Counted from the first letter of the stretch, positions 1 through 10,674 are shown. The stretch: DNA of 64,000 nt from a bacterium (GCA_024641305.1 JAHEDI010000002.1:2927-66926), one strand, 5' to 3'. Notes: a model not told the origin generated them from the letters alone. Made by a program: numbers and translations.

Positions 1-1545
1 GGACATTCCCTCGACGGTCTCAATGAATTGCCACATGACCTCGGGCTTTTCGGGGTTGCCGAAGTTGAGGTTGTCGACGACGGCCATGGGCTTGGCTCCG
101 AGCATGGCGACATTCAGAGCGGCTTCCCATACAAGGTTGGCGCCGCTTCGCTGGGGGTCGAGGTAACACTGGCGACCGTTTCCGTCGGTCGAGACGGCCA
201 GGGCCTTTTCGGTTCCTTTGATTCGCAGCAGTGATCCATTCTCGCCAGGGCCGACGACGGTATTGAGGAACAATTGATGATCATATTGCTCATACACCCA
301 GGAGGGGTCACCGATCGAGGGGTCGGCGAGAATCTCAAGGAGGCAACTCTTAACGTCGGGGGTTTCCTGGTATTCAAGGGTGTTGGCCCACAGGTCTTCG
401 AGCCACTGGGGCTGCTCCGAGTGGCGTCGGAGAATCGGAGCAGCTTCGGACAGCGACGCCGCCGGCATCTCGGCCACTACCTGGTCGTTGTAGGAGATCC
501 GCAGAGTGTCTCCGGCAGTGACGGTGCCTACAACGGAGGCGTCGATCTCCCATTTGGTGGCGACCGCCAGCACCTCGTCGACGTTCGCCGGATCAACGAA
601 GGCCATCATTCGCTCTTGAGATTCAGACATGAGGAGTTCGGCGGCGCTCATGCCGAGTTCGCGGACGTGAACTCGGCCGAGGTCCACGTCCATGCCGGTC
701 CCGGCCCTGGCAGCAGGTTCGGATGTGGCACATGACAATCCGGCTGCTCCGAGGTCCTGGACCCCGACCACCAGGGCCCGGTCATAGAGTTCCAGGCAGG
801 CTTCAATCAGCTTCTTCTCTTCGAATGGGTCACCTACTTGAACCGTGGGCCGCTTGGTGTCTGAACCGGCATCGAACGATGCCGAGGCGAGCACCGACGC
901 TCCGCCGATGCCATCACGACCGGTACTCGAGCCGAGCAAGACTGCGATGGTTCCGGGGGTTCCGGCCGTTCCGAGTACAAGTTGTTCTTTGCGCATGATG
1001 CCGAGGCACATGACATTGACGAGCGGGTTGCCCGAGTAGCACTCATCGAAAGCCACTTCACCCCCAACGGTCGGAACGCCCACGGCGTTCCCGTATCCGG
1101 CCACGCCGGCCACCACCCCGGCCAGCAGGTAGCGATTGTGGGGGTCGTCGAGCGGTCCAAATCGGATCTGGTCCCATAAGGCGATTGGTCGGGCTCCCAT
1201 CGTGAAGATATCCCGGAGGATCCCTCCTACTCCGGTGGCGGCACCCTGGTACGGCTCGACGAAGGACGGATGGTTGTGTGATTCGATTCGGAGTGCCGCC
1301 AGCCAACCGTCGCCAAGGTCGACGACTCCGGCGTTTTCGCCCGGTCCGACAACCACCCAGGGCGCAGTGGTTGGGAACCGGCCCAGGAAGGCTCGTGAAG
1401 ACTTGTATGAACAGTGTTCCGACCACATCACCGAGTACATGGCTAGTTCGGCTTCGGTCGGTGGGCGGTCCAAAATCTCGCACACGTCGGCGTACTCGTC
1501 GTCTGTCATCCCAAGCGCCTGGTGGATTGGCAACGTCTCAGACAT
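1..1545 (-). CDS. purL: Phosphoribosylformylglycinamidine synthase subunit PurL (C-terminus runs off the left edge)
   Basis: Open minus-strand frame, absent from the ORF track because it is open at the edge: MSETLPIHQALGMTDDEYADVCEILDRPPTEAELAMYSVMWSEHCSYKSSRAFLGRFPT...; start overlaps the purQ stop. Confidence 0.95.
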   Translation of the reverse strand, partial: MSETLPIHQALGMTDDEYADVCEILDRPPTEAELAMYSVMWSEHCSYKSSRAFLGRFPTTAPWVVVGPGENAGVVDLGDGWLAALRIESHNHPSFVEPYQGAATGVGGILRDIFTMGARPIALWDQIRFGPLDDPHNRYLLAGVVAGVAGYGNAVGVPTVGGEVAFDECYSGNPLVNVMCLGIMRKEQLVLGTAGTPGTIAVLLGSSTGRDGIGGASVLASASFDAGSDTKRPTVQVGDPFEEKKLIEACLELYDRALVVGVQDLGAAGLSCATSEPAARAGTGMDVDLGRVHVRELGMSAAELLMSESQERMMAFVDPANVDEVLAVATKWEIDASVVGTVTAGDTLRISYNDQVVAEMPAASLSEAAPILRRHSEQPQWLEDLWANTLEYQETPDVKSCLLEILADPSIGDPSWVYEQYDHQLFLNTVVGPGENGSLLRIKGTEKALAVSTDGNGRQCYLDPQRSGANLVWEAALNVAMLGAKPMAVVDNLNFGNPEKPEVMWQFIETVEGMS

Positions 1546-2230
1546 GTGATGAGACCTTTGACTGCAGGAATGATTCGAGCAGGATCCGACCGTCCGCCGA
1601 TCCCAGGATCGATTCGATCGCTCGTTCAGGGTGCGGCATGATGCCGGCGACGTTTCCACTTGAAACCGCCGCAATGTTGTTTGTTGACCCGTTCGGATTG
1701 TTTGTCTCGTCGACGCTTCCCGACGCATCCGAATAGCGAAGTGGAACCTGTCCAGCCGATTCGAGCGAGGCAAGTTCGTCCGGTGCGGCGGTGAAGTTTC
1801 CTTCATAGGAGTTGAGAGGAATCTCAAGTACGTCACCAACGTGAGCGGCTCTCGTGAGGATGGAGTTGGTCGACTCGACTCGCAGATGGATTGGCTTGCA
1901 AATGAACTTGAGGTCCCGGTTCTGGAGGAGTACACCCGGGAGGAGACCGGCCTCGCACAGAATTTGAAAACCGTTGCAGATGCCAAGCACCGGGGCACCG
2001 GAAGCGGCGAGTCGGTTGACTTCGGCCATCACGGGGGAGAAGCGAGCGATTGCCCCGGTCCGCAGATAGTCTCCGTGGGCGAACCCGCCGGGAAGCACGA
2101 CGCTGTCGTAGCCGGACAGGTCGGTGTCGCGATGCCAGACAAGGTCTGCCGAGCCGCCGAGTCCTTCCAGTGCGTATACGACGTCGTGCTCGCAGTTGCT
2201 ACCGGGGAAAACGACGACAGCCGTTTTCAT
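1538..2230 (-). CDS. purQ: Phosphoribosylformylglycinamidine synthase subunit PurQ (glutaminase)
   Basis: MKTAVVVFPGSNCEHDVVYAL...GGFAHGDYLRTGAIARFSP...VLGICNGFQIL...; start trimmed from the 2287 ORF. Confidence 0.95.
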   Translation of the reverse strand: MKTAVVVFPGSNCEHDVVYALEGLGGSADLVWHRDTDLSGYDSVVLPGGFAHGDYLRTGAIARFSPVMAEVNRLAASGAPVLGICNGFQILCEAGLLPGVLLQNRDLKFICKPIHLRVESTNSILTRAAHVGDVLEIPLNSYEGNFTAAPDELASLESAGQVPLRYSDASGSVDETNNPNGSTNNIAAVSSGNVAGIMPHPERAIESILGSADGRILLESFLQSKVSSHV

Positions 2231-2481
2231 GGATTGATGACGATTTCGAAATCTTCCATCACCGGGTTGGCAAGGAGCTTTTCGCACATCTCGGTGACGG
2301 CGGCTCGTATGGAGTCGGGGTCGCCTGGCGGTACCTGAAGTTCGATGGTCTTGTCGATCCGCACGTCCGACACGTTGTGGCCCAGGTCCCGTAATGCCCG
2401 GGCCACGGTGGCGCCTTGGGGGTCCGAGATGCTGGGGCGACGACGAATGTTGACGGTTACGGTCGTGGTGTCGGCCATCAA
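2227..2481 (-). CDS. purS: Phosphoribosylformylglycinamidine synthase subunit PurS
   Basis: 84 aa, DPQGATVARALRDLGHNVSDVRIDKTIEL; overlaps purQ and purC by 4 bp. Confidence 0.93.
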   Translation of the reverse strand: MMADTTTVTVNIRRRPSISDPQGATVARALRDLGHNVSDVRIDKTIELQVPPGDPDSIRAAVTEMCEKLLANPVMEDFEIVINP

Positions 2482-3356
2482 GTTCCTTTCAAATACGAAT
2501 CAAACGAAGTACCAGAGATCTTCTCGAACGCTTCCACGTAGCGAGCGCGGGTCCCGGCAATCACGTCGGGTGGCAACGGCGGCGATGGAGGGGAATGGTC
2601 CCATCCTGAGGCGTCGAGCCAATCGCGGACGTACTGCTTGTCGAAGGAGGGAACCGCCGTGCCTGGACGGTACTCATCGGCAGGCCAATACCGAGAAGAG
2701 TCGGGTGTGAGTACTTCGTCGATGAGCAGTAATTTCCCGTTTGCGTATCCGAATTCGAACTTGGTATCGGCGAGGATCACCCCGCGAGCAGCCGCATATC
2801 GGGCGGCGGTCAGATAGATCTCGATGGAAGTTGCTCTGAGTCGATCGTAGAGGGCGTCGCCAAGGGCGGCGCGTGCCCCGGCCTCGTCGAGGTTCTCGTC
2901 GTGGCCGGACTCGGCTTTGGTGGCAGGTGTGAAGATCGGTTCGGGAAGCTGGTCGGCCATGGCCAGTCCGGCGGGAAGATGTTCGGTCGTTGGTCCTCCA
3001 CCGTCGCGATATTCCCGCCACGACGATCCGTACAGGTAGCCGCGCACCACGCATTCGACCGGAATGACTTCACAGCGTCGTACGATCATCGAGCGTCCGG
3101 AGAGTTCGACGAGATCGGCTTCCGTTAGTCCGGGAATGCCGATCAGGTCGGTGCTTATGAGATGGTTCGGGGTTTCGAGGAGGTCAAACCAGTGCAACGA
3201 GAGACCGGTTAGGACCCGGCCTTTGTCGGGGATGGGGTCGCCGAGGATGACGTCGTACGCCGAGATGCGGTCGGTGGCGACGAACAACAGGCGTTCGTCG
3301 TCGACTTCGTAGATTTCCCTGACTTTTCCGGACGCCAGGTGTTTGAGTGCCAGCAC
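2478..3356 (-). CDS. purC: Phosphoribosylaminoimidazole-succinocarboxamide synthase
   Basis: LASGKVREIYEVDDERLLFVATDRISAYDVILGDPIPDKGRVLTGLSLHWF...; SAICAR synthetase family. Confidence 0.95.
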   Translation of the reverse strand: MLALKHLASGKVREIYEVDDERLLFVATDRISAYDVILGDPIPDKGRVLTGLSLHWFDLLETPNHLISTDLIGIPGLTEADLVELSGRSMIVRRCEVIPVECVVRGYLYGSSWREYRDGGGPTTEHLPAGLAMADQLPEPIFTPATKAESGHDENLDEAGARAALGDALYDRLRATSIEIYLTAARYAAARGVILADTKFEFGYANGKLLLIDEVLTPDSSRYWPADEYRPGTAVPSFDKQYVRDWLDASGWDHSPPSPPLPPDVIAGTRARYVEAFEKISGTSFDSYLKGT

Positions 3357-3482
3357 GCGGCGAGATAGTAGCGGCTTTAACTACGTACCTCGTCCCGGGT
3401 ACTGCGCGCCAAGCGCGCCGTTATTCCGGGGGACCGGTCGACGCCATCTCGCGATGAAGAGGGGTTCGCTCGCGCGACCGTT

Positions 3483-4025
3483 TCAGGCCCACGGGTCGCC
3501 GTCGATCTTCCTGAGTCGAGCTTTGAGTTCGCGTAAGGTGGCCGGATAGCGGGTTAATGCGTCACTCTGGCGGGTTTGTTCCCGACTGTCGACGAGCGGG
3601 TCATGACGCAACTCGTCAGGCGAAAATGTTCGATTCCGACTCTGTCTTTGGGTTTCTCGCCACTGTTCGATGCGATTTTGCTCGAGACGGACGGCCAACC
3701 ACAACGAGAGTGAGTAGAACGGTGCCAACAGGAGAATCTTCGGTGTTTCCAGCATTAACCAGGTTGAGAAGGTTCCAAGGCCAATAAGCAGGCCAGTCAC
3801 CGCGAACGAGAGTTGCCAGCGATCACCGTAGCTGGCTAGCCAGAGCCATCCGGTCAGGATGGCCACCGCTCCGGTGATCCAACCCAGCAGGGTACTCAGG
3901 ACATCCGGCACAGACGCCGTGGTACCGATTGTTGCCCAGACTCCCACGGCTAGTCCTCCAATGGTGAGGAGCATCGACACTCGTAGGCGGTTTCGTTCGC
4001 TCGGGATGGTCCACTTGCTCAACAC
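3483..4025 (-). CDS. Hypothetical multi-pass membrane protein
   Basis: 180 aa ORF with hydrophobic segments and charged C-terminus; no family recognised. Confidence 0.6.
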   Translation of the reverse strand: MLSKWTIPSERNRLRVSMLLTIGGLAVGVWATIGTTASVPDVLSTLLGWITGAVAILTGWLWLASYGDRWQLSFAVTGLLIGLGTFSTWLMLETPKILLLAPFYSLSLWLAVRLEQNRIEQWRETQRQSRNRTFSPDELRHDPLVDSREQTRQSDALTRYPATLRELKARLRKIDGDPWA

Positions 4026-4196
4026 GGGTATGAGTATCGCGGATGTGTCGACCGTCGGGAACCCCGACCGGTGTGTCGCTCACTATTATCGGAATCCATG
4101 GCGCCGGCGATGGAATCTCCGGTGGTTTTGGGGCGAGTTGTCTTGAACCGTTCGGCGTGAGCCGAACCGTCAAATGTCCGACTACGAGGAGCAATC

Positions 4197-5159
4197 GTGA
4201 GCACACCTGTCGTCGCCGTTACCGATACGGTTTTTCCCAGCCTTGATCCAGCCAGGGCAGCGCTTGCCGGAACCGGTGCTGAGCTGAGAATGGCTTCCGA
4301 ACCCACCCTTGAGGGGATTCTCGCCGTCGCGGCGGACGCTGACGCGCTCCTGGTCACGTATGCAAAGATCACCGCCGAGGTCATCGCCGGTCTGAAGAAC
4401 TGCAAGGTGATCGGCCGCTTTGGGATTGGCGTTGACAATATCGACCTTGATGCGGCCGCCGCTGCCGGTATTACGGTGACGTATGCCCCGGTGTACTGCC
4501 TCGACGAGGTCTCGGATCATGCGATGGCGTTGTTGCTGTCGCTCGCCCGCAAGATTCCCTACTCGAACAAACTCGTGAGCAGCGGGCGCTGGGAGATGCC
4601 AGCGGTAGTCCCGATCTCACGGCTGCGGGGAAACAAGCTTGGCCTGGTCGGGCTTGGCAACATACCTCAGACGATCGTTCCAAAGGCCCAAGCGTTCGGT
4701 CTGGAAATCCTGGCGGCCGACCCCTACGCGCCTGACGAGGTCTTTGAACGTCTCAATGTCACCAGGGTCGATTTTGAAGAACTCCTGCGAACCTCGGACT
4801 ACATCTCGGTGCATGCTCCGTTGACTCCAGAAACCGAGAAGATGTTCAACGCCGAAGCCTTCGCCACGATGAAGAACAACGCCCTGTTGATCAACACGGC
4901 TCGCGGCCCCTTGGTAGACACTGACGCCCTCGCAGACGCCCTGGAAGCCGGCCAAATCGGGGGAGCGGCCCTTGACGTGCTGCCCGTTGAGCCACCGCCG
5001 GCGGACTCCCGTCTGGTGGGGCGCGACGACGTCATTTTGACCCCGCACACCGGCTTCTATTCGGAGGATGCGCTACTCGACCTCCAGAAGACGGTTGCCA
5101 CCGATGTGGCCACGGTCATACAGGGCGGGGCTCCCAAATACCCGGTCAAGCCTCGATGA
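4197..5159 (+). CDS. D-isomer-specific 2-hydroxyacid dehydrogenase (CtBP/phosphoglycerate dehydrogenase-like)
   Basis: GLVGLGNIPQ..., NTARGPLVDTDALADALEAGQIGGAALDVLPVEPP. Confidence 0.9.
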   Translation: MSTPVVAVTDTVFPSLDPARAALAGTGAELRMASEPTLEGILAVAADADALLVTYAKITAEVIAGLKNCKVIGRFGIGVDNIDLDAAAAAGITVTYAPVYCLDEVSDHAMALLLSLARKIPYSNKLVSSGRWEMPAVVPISRLRGNKLGLVGLGNIPQTIVPKAQAFGLEILAADPYAPDEVFERLNVTRVDFEELLRTSDYISVHAPLTPETEKMFNAEAFATMKNNALLINTARGPLVDTDALADALEAGQIGGAALDVLPVEPPPADSRLVGRDDVILTPHTGFYSEDALLDLQKTVATDVATVIQGGAPKYPVKPR

Positions 5160-5217
5160 GGAGTCTGCCTGCCTCTGCATCCCGGAAGCCCGAGCCTGGC
5201 ACGAACCAGACCGTCTG

Positions 5218-6633
5218 ATGACGTTGATCGGTGACCTTAGAGAGATTCTGGGTCCCGACCGCGTGCTCTCCGAACCTTTGGAACGATATCTATACGGCAC
5301 CGATGGTGGGATGGCGCGGGGTGAAGTGATCGTCGTTGTGCTCCCCGAAACTGCCGGGGAAGTGTCCGATGTCGTAAAAGCCGCCAAACGTCACGCTTCG
5401 CCGATCGTTGCGCGTGGCGCAGGGACCGGACTGGCCGGCGGGGCGGCGCCAGCCGTTCCGTCGGTCGTGGTATCGCTAACCAATATGAAGACCATCGAAA
5501 TCGATCTTGGTAACCGTACTGCGTGGGTAGGTCCAGGGGTCATCAATCTTGACCTGTCGAAGCTCACGAGATCGTCCGGGTTTCACTTTGCTCCGGATCC
5601 CTCGTCCCAGTCGGCTTGCACGATCGGTGGGAACGTTGCCAATAACTCAGGCGGTCCGCATTGTCTTGCAGAGGGAACGACCACCAGTCATGTTCTCGCA
5701 GTAGAGATCGTCACTGCCGACGGGGAGGTGGTGCTTCTGGGTGGCCCGGCGCCTGACCCGATCGGACTCGACCTGCGGTCCGTCGTCGTCGGGTCCGAGG
5801 GTCTCCTCGGCATCATCACCAGAACTCTGGTGAAGCTGACCCCGAATCCACTCGACGTGCGAACCATCCTGGCCGGTTTCGCAACGATGGAGGACGCGGT
5901 GGCCACTTCGTCTGGCATCGTGGCGCGGGGCGTGGTGCCGGCGGCACTCGAGATCATGGACCAGAAGATGACCAGGGCGGTTGAGAATTTCGTTGGGGCA
6001 GGGTTCCCGATCGATGCCGCGGCGATCCTGCTGGCCGAAGTCGCCGGGCATCCCGCGGCTGTTGAGGCAGAAGCCCGACTCGTCGAGCAAGTAGCCAACG
6101 AGAATCATGTCACGTCTCTGCGAGTGGCGGCTGATGAGGTCGAGCGAGCCAAGCTTTGGCTGGGACGCAAGTCAGCCTTTGGAGCAGTCGCTCAACTTGC
6201 CCCCGACTACTACTTGCACGACACCGTCGTTCCGCGGACTCAACTGGTGGCCACCATGCAGAAGATTTACGAGATTGCCGAGCGCCATGGTGTGCTCATG
6301 CTCAATGTCTTCCATGCCGGCGATGGCAATCTGCATCCGCTGGTTGCTTTTGATGCTTCGGTCGAGGGGCAACTTGACATCGTGCATGCTGCCATGGAGG
6401 AGGTCGCCAGAGTCTGCATCGAAGCCGGAGGTGCTCTGTCGGGCGAACATGGGATCGGACTCGAAAAGCGAGACCTCATGCCGCTCCTCTACAGCGAGGC
6501 CGATCTTGATGCTCAGGCAAGGTTGCGAGAGGCGTTCGACCCCGATGGATTGTTCAATCCACAGAAGGTGTTGCCAGCCGGATCCCGTTGCGCGGACCTG
6601 GGGCGGCCCATTCCGGCCGGTGCCTGGCTGTGA
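5218..6633 (+). CDS. glcD: Glycolate oxidase subunit GlcD-like FAD-linked oxidase
   Basis: PIVARGAGTGLAGGAAP..., NVFHAGDGNLHPLVAFD..., GGALSGEHGIGLEKRDLM; start trimmed to ATG 5218. Confidence 0.9.
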   Translation: MTLIGDLREILGPDRVLSEPLERYLYGTDGGMARGEVIVVVLPETAGEVSDVVKAAKRHASPIVARGAGTGLAGGAAPAVPSVVVSLTNMKTIEIDLGNRTAWVGPGVINLDLSKLTRSSGFHFAPDPSSQSACTIGGNVANNSGGPHCLAEGTTTSHVLAVEIVTADGEVVLLGGPAPDPIGLDLRSVVVGSEGLLGIITRTLVKLTPNPLDVRTILAGFATMEDAVATSSGIVARGVVPAALEIMDQKMTRAVENFVGAGFPIDAAAILLAEVAGHPAAVEAEARLVEQVANENHVTSLRVAADEVERAKLWLGRKSAFGAVAQLAPDYYLHDTVVPRTQLVATMQKIYEIAERHGVLMLNVFHAGDGNLHPLVAFDASVEGQLDIVHAAMEEVARVCIEAGGALSGEHGIGLEKRDLMPLLYSEADLDAQARLREAFDPDGLFNPQKVLPAGSRCADLGRPIPAGAWL

Positions 6634-7739
6634 CCATTGCCGCGGCGTTCGCTCCGTTTGTTGGGTTGGCCGTCGCCGACAGTGGACTTCCTGAGTGCGA
6701 CCTGATGGCCGCCCCGCAAACCATCGACGAGCTCGAGCAGATTCTTGATCTGGCGAGCGAACATCAGCTCAAGGCCGTCATTTGGGGTGGCGGTACCCAC
6801 CAGGGAATCGGGGGTCGAATCGACCCAGACCTCGTGATCGCCACCTCGCAGCTCAACCGGCTCATCGACTGGCAGCCAGAAGATTTCACCGTCACCGTCG
6901 AGGCTGGAATGCGCGTTTCGGACCTGGAGGAGATGCTGGCCGATCGGGGCCAGATGGCCGTGTTGCCGGAACTTCCTGGCGCCGCCACCATCGGCGGTGT
7001 GATGGCGGCCGGGATCAGCGGGTGGCGGCGAGCCCGGTATGGACCCACCAGGGACCGGGTGCTCGAAGTCGATCTCGTCACCGGTGACGGGCGTCGAGTG
7101 CGAGCTGGGGGCCGGGTGGTCAAGAATGTCACCGGCTTCGACTTGCCCCGCCTGGCAGTCGGTTCGTATGGATCACTCGGAGTGATCGCTCAGGCGTGCT
7201 TGAAGCTGTGGCCGGAGCCATCCACAAAAGTCACCGTTTCGGTGGCCGACGGCGACAGAGCCCTGGCGACCGCCTACCGACCGACCGCCGTGGTTGAAGC
7301 CGATGGGGTGGCGAAGGTCTACTTGGGCGGCACCGAAGCGGAAGTAGACGGCCAGGTTGAGTCGCTGGATGGAACAGTCGTTCCCGGTTGGTTCTGGACA
7401 CCCGCGCCGACGGGAGCTGTTGGTTGGTCGCTGCGGGTGCCACCGGCCTTAATACGCAGCGCGATCGAACGATTGCCATCCGGGTGGCGCTATCAGGCCG
7501 GGCTCGGAGTTGGCGAAATCAAGGCAGCCAGTGTTGACGCCGACGGCGCCGCCGAGCTGAGAGCTTGGGCAGAGTCCCGGGGCGGGGCTCTGGTGATCGT
7601 GTCCGGTCCGGTCGGGCTGTATTCAGACATGGACCCGTGGGGTACGCCCCCGCCGGGGCTCGACATTCAACGGGAACTGATTCGCCGATTCGATCCGTGC
7701 CGGGTGGTCAACCCTGGTCGGTTGCCTGGTGGTATTTGA
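6630..7739 (+). CDS. glcE: Glycolate oxidase FAD-binding subunit GlcE-like
   Basis: FAD_binding_4-type sequence (VIWGGGTHQGIGGRIDPDLVIATSQLNRLIDWQPEDFTVTVEAGMRVSDLEEML); probable GTG start overlaps the glcD stop. Confidence 0.85.
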   Translation: MTIAAAFAPFVGLAVADSGLPECDLMAAPQTIDELEQILDLASEHQLKAVIWGGGTHQGIGGRIDPDLVIATSQLNRLIDWQPEDFTVTVEAGMRVSDLEEMLADRGQMAVLPELPGAATIGGVMAAGISGWRRARYGPTRDRVLEVDLVTGDGRRVRAGGRVVKNVTGFDLPRLAVGSYGSLGVIAQACLKLWPEPSTKVTVSVADGDRALATAYRPTAVVEADGVAKVYLGGTEAEVDGQVESLDGTVVPGWFWTPAPTGAVGWSLRVPPALIRSAIERLPSGWRYQAGLGVGEIKAASVDADGAAELRAWAESRGGALVIVSGPVGLYSDMDPWGTPPPGLDIQRELIRRFDPCRVVNPGRLPGGI

Positions 7740-8965
7740 TGGGTTGGGTGACCGAACATGCGCCGACCGGGGCTGAAGTCAATGCCTGCGTTCGCTGTGG
7801 ATTATGCCTACCGGAATGCCCGACGTTCCGGCTGACTGGCAAGGAGTCATTTTCGCCGCGGGGCCGTCTGATGGCCATGTCGGCGGTCGCCGATGGCGTC
7901 GTCGAGGTCGATGAGAGCTTCGCGGGCATCATGGATTCGTGTCTTCAGTGCCGCGCCTGCGAGGTGGTCTGCCCATCATTGGTGCCATTCGGGCGAGCCA
8001 TGGAGGGTGCCAGGGCCGAACTGGCTGCTCAGATGCCAAGTCGGACCCGCACGGCTCGCCACCTGCTGGTGGGCAGGGTGCTTGGTTCGCCCGGGCTGCT
8101 TCGTATGGCAACGTTGGCGGTCAAGGTGGGACAGAAGACCAGGGTCGTCAGAGTGCTGCCCTCCTTGTTGAGGAGTGGCTTTGCAGGGATCCGCCCGGTG
8201 AAACCGGTCGCTGCCCAGCCGGGCTCGACCTATCGGGCGTTGGGACAGCGGATTGGCCGGGCAGGGTTTGTGACTGGATGCGTCATGGACGTCTGGTTCT
8301 CCGATGTTCACGCCGCGTCAATCGCGATGCTTCAGCGAGCCGGGTATGACGTCGTCGTTCCGGCCACGCAAACCTGTTGTGGGGCTCTGGCTGCTCACGA
8401 TGGCGACGTGAAGGACACGCACCGACTCGCCGAGAGAAATGTCGTCGCCTTCGCCAACGTTGATGTCGTGGCCGTGGATTCGGCTGGCTGCGGCGCCCAC
8501 CTCAAGGACTACAAGCATTGGGCCGGCCAGGCCGGCGAGTTGTTCTCGAAGCGGGTTTTCGACATCACCGAACTCATTGATCAGGCGATCACGTCGGGCC
8601 GGATCCCAAAATCGTCCGTGGATCGTGGTCCGGTAGCCATACAAGACCCATGCCACTTGCGTCATGTTCAGCGGATCGTTGACGCACCGCGCAACATCCT
8701 AAGGGCGGCCGGCTACAGCCCGGTCGAGATAGATCCGGACGGCCGTTGTTGCGGAGCGGCTGGTATGTACAGCCTGCTCCAGCCGGAGCTATCACACCAG
8801 CTCGGGGCGGCCAAAGCCGACCAGGTCCGTCAGTCGCATGCCAACGTCGTTGCCTCGGCCAATCCGGGATGTGAGATGCAATTGCGCAGCCATCTGGGAA
8901 AGGGATACGAAATCGTTCATCCGGTTGAGCTGCTGTGGCGAGCCGTCCAGGAAGATGATCGTTAG
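7739..8965 (+). CDS. glcF: Glycolate oxidase iron-sulfur subunit GlcF-like
   Basis: Two 4Fe-4S motifs (CVRCGLCLPECP, CLQCRACEVVCP) and CCG-type motifs (TCCGALAAHDGD, RCCGAAGMYSLLQPE). Confidence 0.9.
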   Translation: MGWVTEHAPTGAEVNACVRCGLCLPECPTFRLTGKESFSPRGRLMAMSAVADGVVEVDESFAGIMDSCLQCRACEVVCPSLVPFGRAMEGARAELAAQMPSRTRTARHLLVGRVLGSPGLLRMATLAVKVGQKTRVVRVLPSLLRSGFAGIRPVKPVAAQPGSTYRALGQRIGRAGFVTGCVMDVWFSDVHAASIAMLQRAGYDVVVPATQTCCGALAAHDGDVKDTHRLAERNVVAFANVDVVAVDSAGCGAHLKDYKHWAGQAGELFSKRVFDITELIDQAITSGRIPKSSVDRGPVAIQDPCHLRHVQRIVDAPRNILRAAGYSPVEIDPDGRCCGAAGMYSLLQPELSHQLGAAKADQVRQSHANVVASANPGCEMQLRSHLGKGYEIVHPVELLWRAVQEDDR

Positions 8966-8974
8966 GCTGTCTGA

Positions 8975-9739
8975 ATGACACTGGGAGACGACACCGAGAA
9001 CACCGGCGATGAGCCGACCGTTTTGGGGGCCTCGTACGTCGCACCGATCCTCGCGGATCCTGCGACGCCGGAATCAACCGTGGCGGAACCGACCAGAGAG
9101 TATTTCGGCGAGCCTTACGGCCTCACACCTGAGAACGATTCCCCGGCGCCAACCCGGTCTCGTTGGCGCATGATGCTCGATGTCGGCAGGATCTTCGGCC
9201 ATGGGTTCGGGGCGATCCTGGACATTGGCATGATGATCATCGGAGTTGGTTTGTTGTCCATCGCTATTGCGACGTTGCTCGATGGGTTTGGGGTTGGGGA
9301 ACCATCACTGACGGACAACTCGGGCGCCATGTTCGGGTCAGCCCTGCTGGTTGGGGTGTTTGGTTCATTCGCTCTTGGGGTCGCCAATGAGGGGCCGCTG
9401 ACTTCACCAAGAGAAGGTGAGAACGTCGGGCTTATCGAAAGTAATGCTTCACGCGCAGTTTCGATTCTTGTTGTGGTCGCTGCCGCCGGGTGGGTGGCCG
9501 GCCTACTTCCGACGGTGCTTGAAAGTCTTCCGACTCCGTTTACGTTGGCAACGACCGTGATTGCGGAGACGGGTCGGGCGGGCCTTTACTTCGGGCTTCT
9601 CATGGGCGTTCCGCTCGCCGTTCTGTTGCGCATGTGGAAGCCGACCGTTCGCGAGGACGCCGATTTCGCCATCATCTTTGTGGTGTGGCTGATGGGCACG
9701 ATCCTCCTCGTCAACCGCGTGCTTCCCAGCATTCTCTGA
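8975..9739 (+). CDS. Hypothetical membrane protein
   Basis: 254 aa, several hydrophobic segments, good frame after glcF. Confidence 0.6.
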   Translation: MTLGDDTENTGDEPTVLGASYVAPILADPATPESTVAEPTREYFGEPYGLTPENDSPAPTRSRWRMMLDVGRIFGHGFGAILDIGMMIIGVGLLSIAIATLLDGFGVGEPSLTDNSGAMFGSALLVGVFGSFALGVANEGPLTSPREGENVGLIESNASRAVSILVVVAAAGWVAGLLPTVLESLPTPFTLATTVIAETGRAGLYFGLLMGVPLAVLLRMWKPTVREDADFAIIFVVWLMGTILLVNRVLPSIL

Positions 9740-9762
9740 GGCGATTCCCGGAGGGTTCTTGG

Positions 9763-10674
9763 TCAGCGGAGCGACCGCTCCCAAATGGAGCCCGGCTCCA
9801 AGTCACACCCGATCCGCGTGAGGGCGGTTTGGAGGGGTTCGGTATCGGGTATCCAGAATTCGAGCTCGGTGGCCGCGGTTTCTATGGCCCGGTCGAGCAC
9901 GGCCCTGACCAGCCGGTAGGAGTCTTCGAGGTTGGCCATCAGCCAGAACACCGCCAAGCGGTTGTCCGCCCGTTCGGCCAGCGCCCAACCCGACGGGCTC
10001 TCCAGGAACAATCCGTCGGGGGCGGCCGCCGTCAGATCGTCGATGGTGAGGAGCTTCCAGGTCCAGTTCCTGGCCGATAGCCCCCGGGCGGCCCGTCCGA
10101 TGTCGCTCGTCGACCAGGCCATGAACGCCGGTTCGGCTTCTGCTTTGGGTGCCGGCCGAAGGCGCTCGTCGCCCGGAACCCGCCGACCGCCGTTGCCGGT
10201 TGGCTGCGGGTCTTGATTGATGATGGCGCGTTGTCCGAATAGCCACCTCGACACCCGGCGATATCCGCTTGCCGCCACGAGATGCTGGGGTGCCTGATTC
10301 CAATCCTCGACGTACAGCCTGACGACTTCGGCTCCGTTGCTAGCACCCCACTGCGATAATTCGTCGGAGAGGCGCTGGCTGAGGCGATTCCCTCGATGGT
10401 CCGGATGCACGCGACTGCCCTGGAGCCACAGTTCGGACGGTGACAGCAAAGCCGCTCTGGCAACTCCGACGGCCGCGCCGGCGTGTTCGGCCACGAGCAG
10501 GTGGCCGTCGGCGGCGGACAACCAGTTATCGAAACGGTCGGCGATGTAGTCGCCCCATTCGAACGTGTTCTGGGTGAAGGCGGCCAGATCCGATTTGTCC
10601 TCGGGTCGGGCAGGGCGGATGGTGTACACCTGGCTGATTCTATTGGCGGGGTGGAGTTGGGCCGATTCCGTCAC
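9763..10674 (-). CDS. GNAT-family N-acetyltransferase
   Basis: YTIRPARPEDKSDLAAF...GSRVHPDHRGNRLSQRLSDEL. Confidence 0.75.
   Translation of the reverse strand: MTESAQLHPANRISQVYTIRPARPEDKSDLAAFTQNTFEWGDYIADRFDNWLSAADGHLLVAEHAGAAVGVARAALLSPSELWLQGSRVHPDHRGNRLSQRLSDELSQWGASNGAEVVRLYVEDWNQAPQHLVAASGYRRVSRWLFGQRAIINQDPQPTGNGGRRVPGDERLRPAPKAEAEPAFMAWSTSDIGRAARGLSARNWTWKLLTIDDLTAAAPDGLFLESPSGWALAERADNRLAVFWLMANLEDSYRLVRAVLDRAIETAATELEFWIPDTEPLQTALTRIGCDLEPGSIWERSLR

Noticed and set aside
5647-6108. Long antisense ORFs (here and opposite glcDEF, NRPS and cytochrome genes)
   Set aside because: Shadow ORFs expected from high GC and strong codon bias; no family features.
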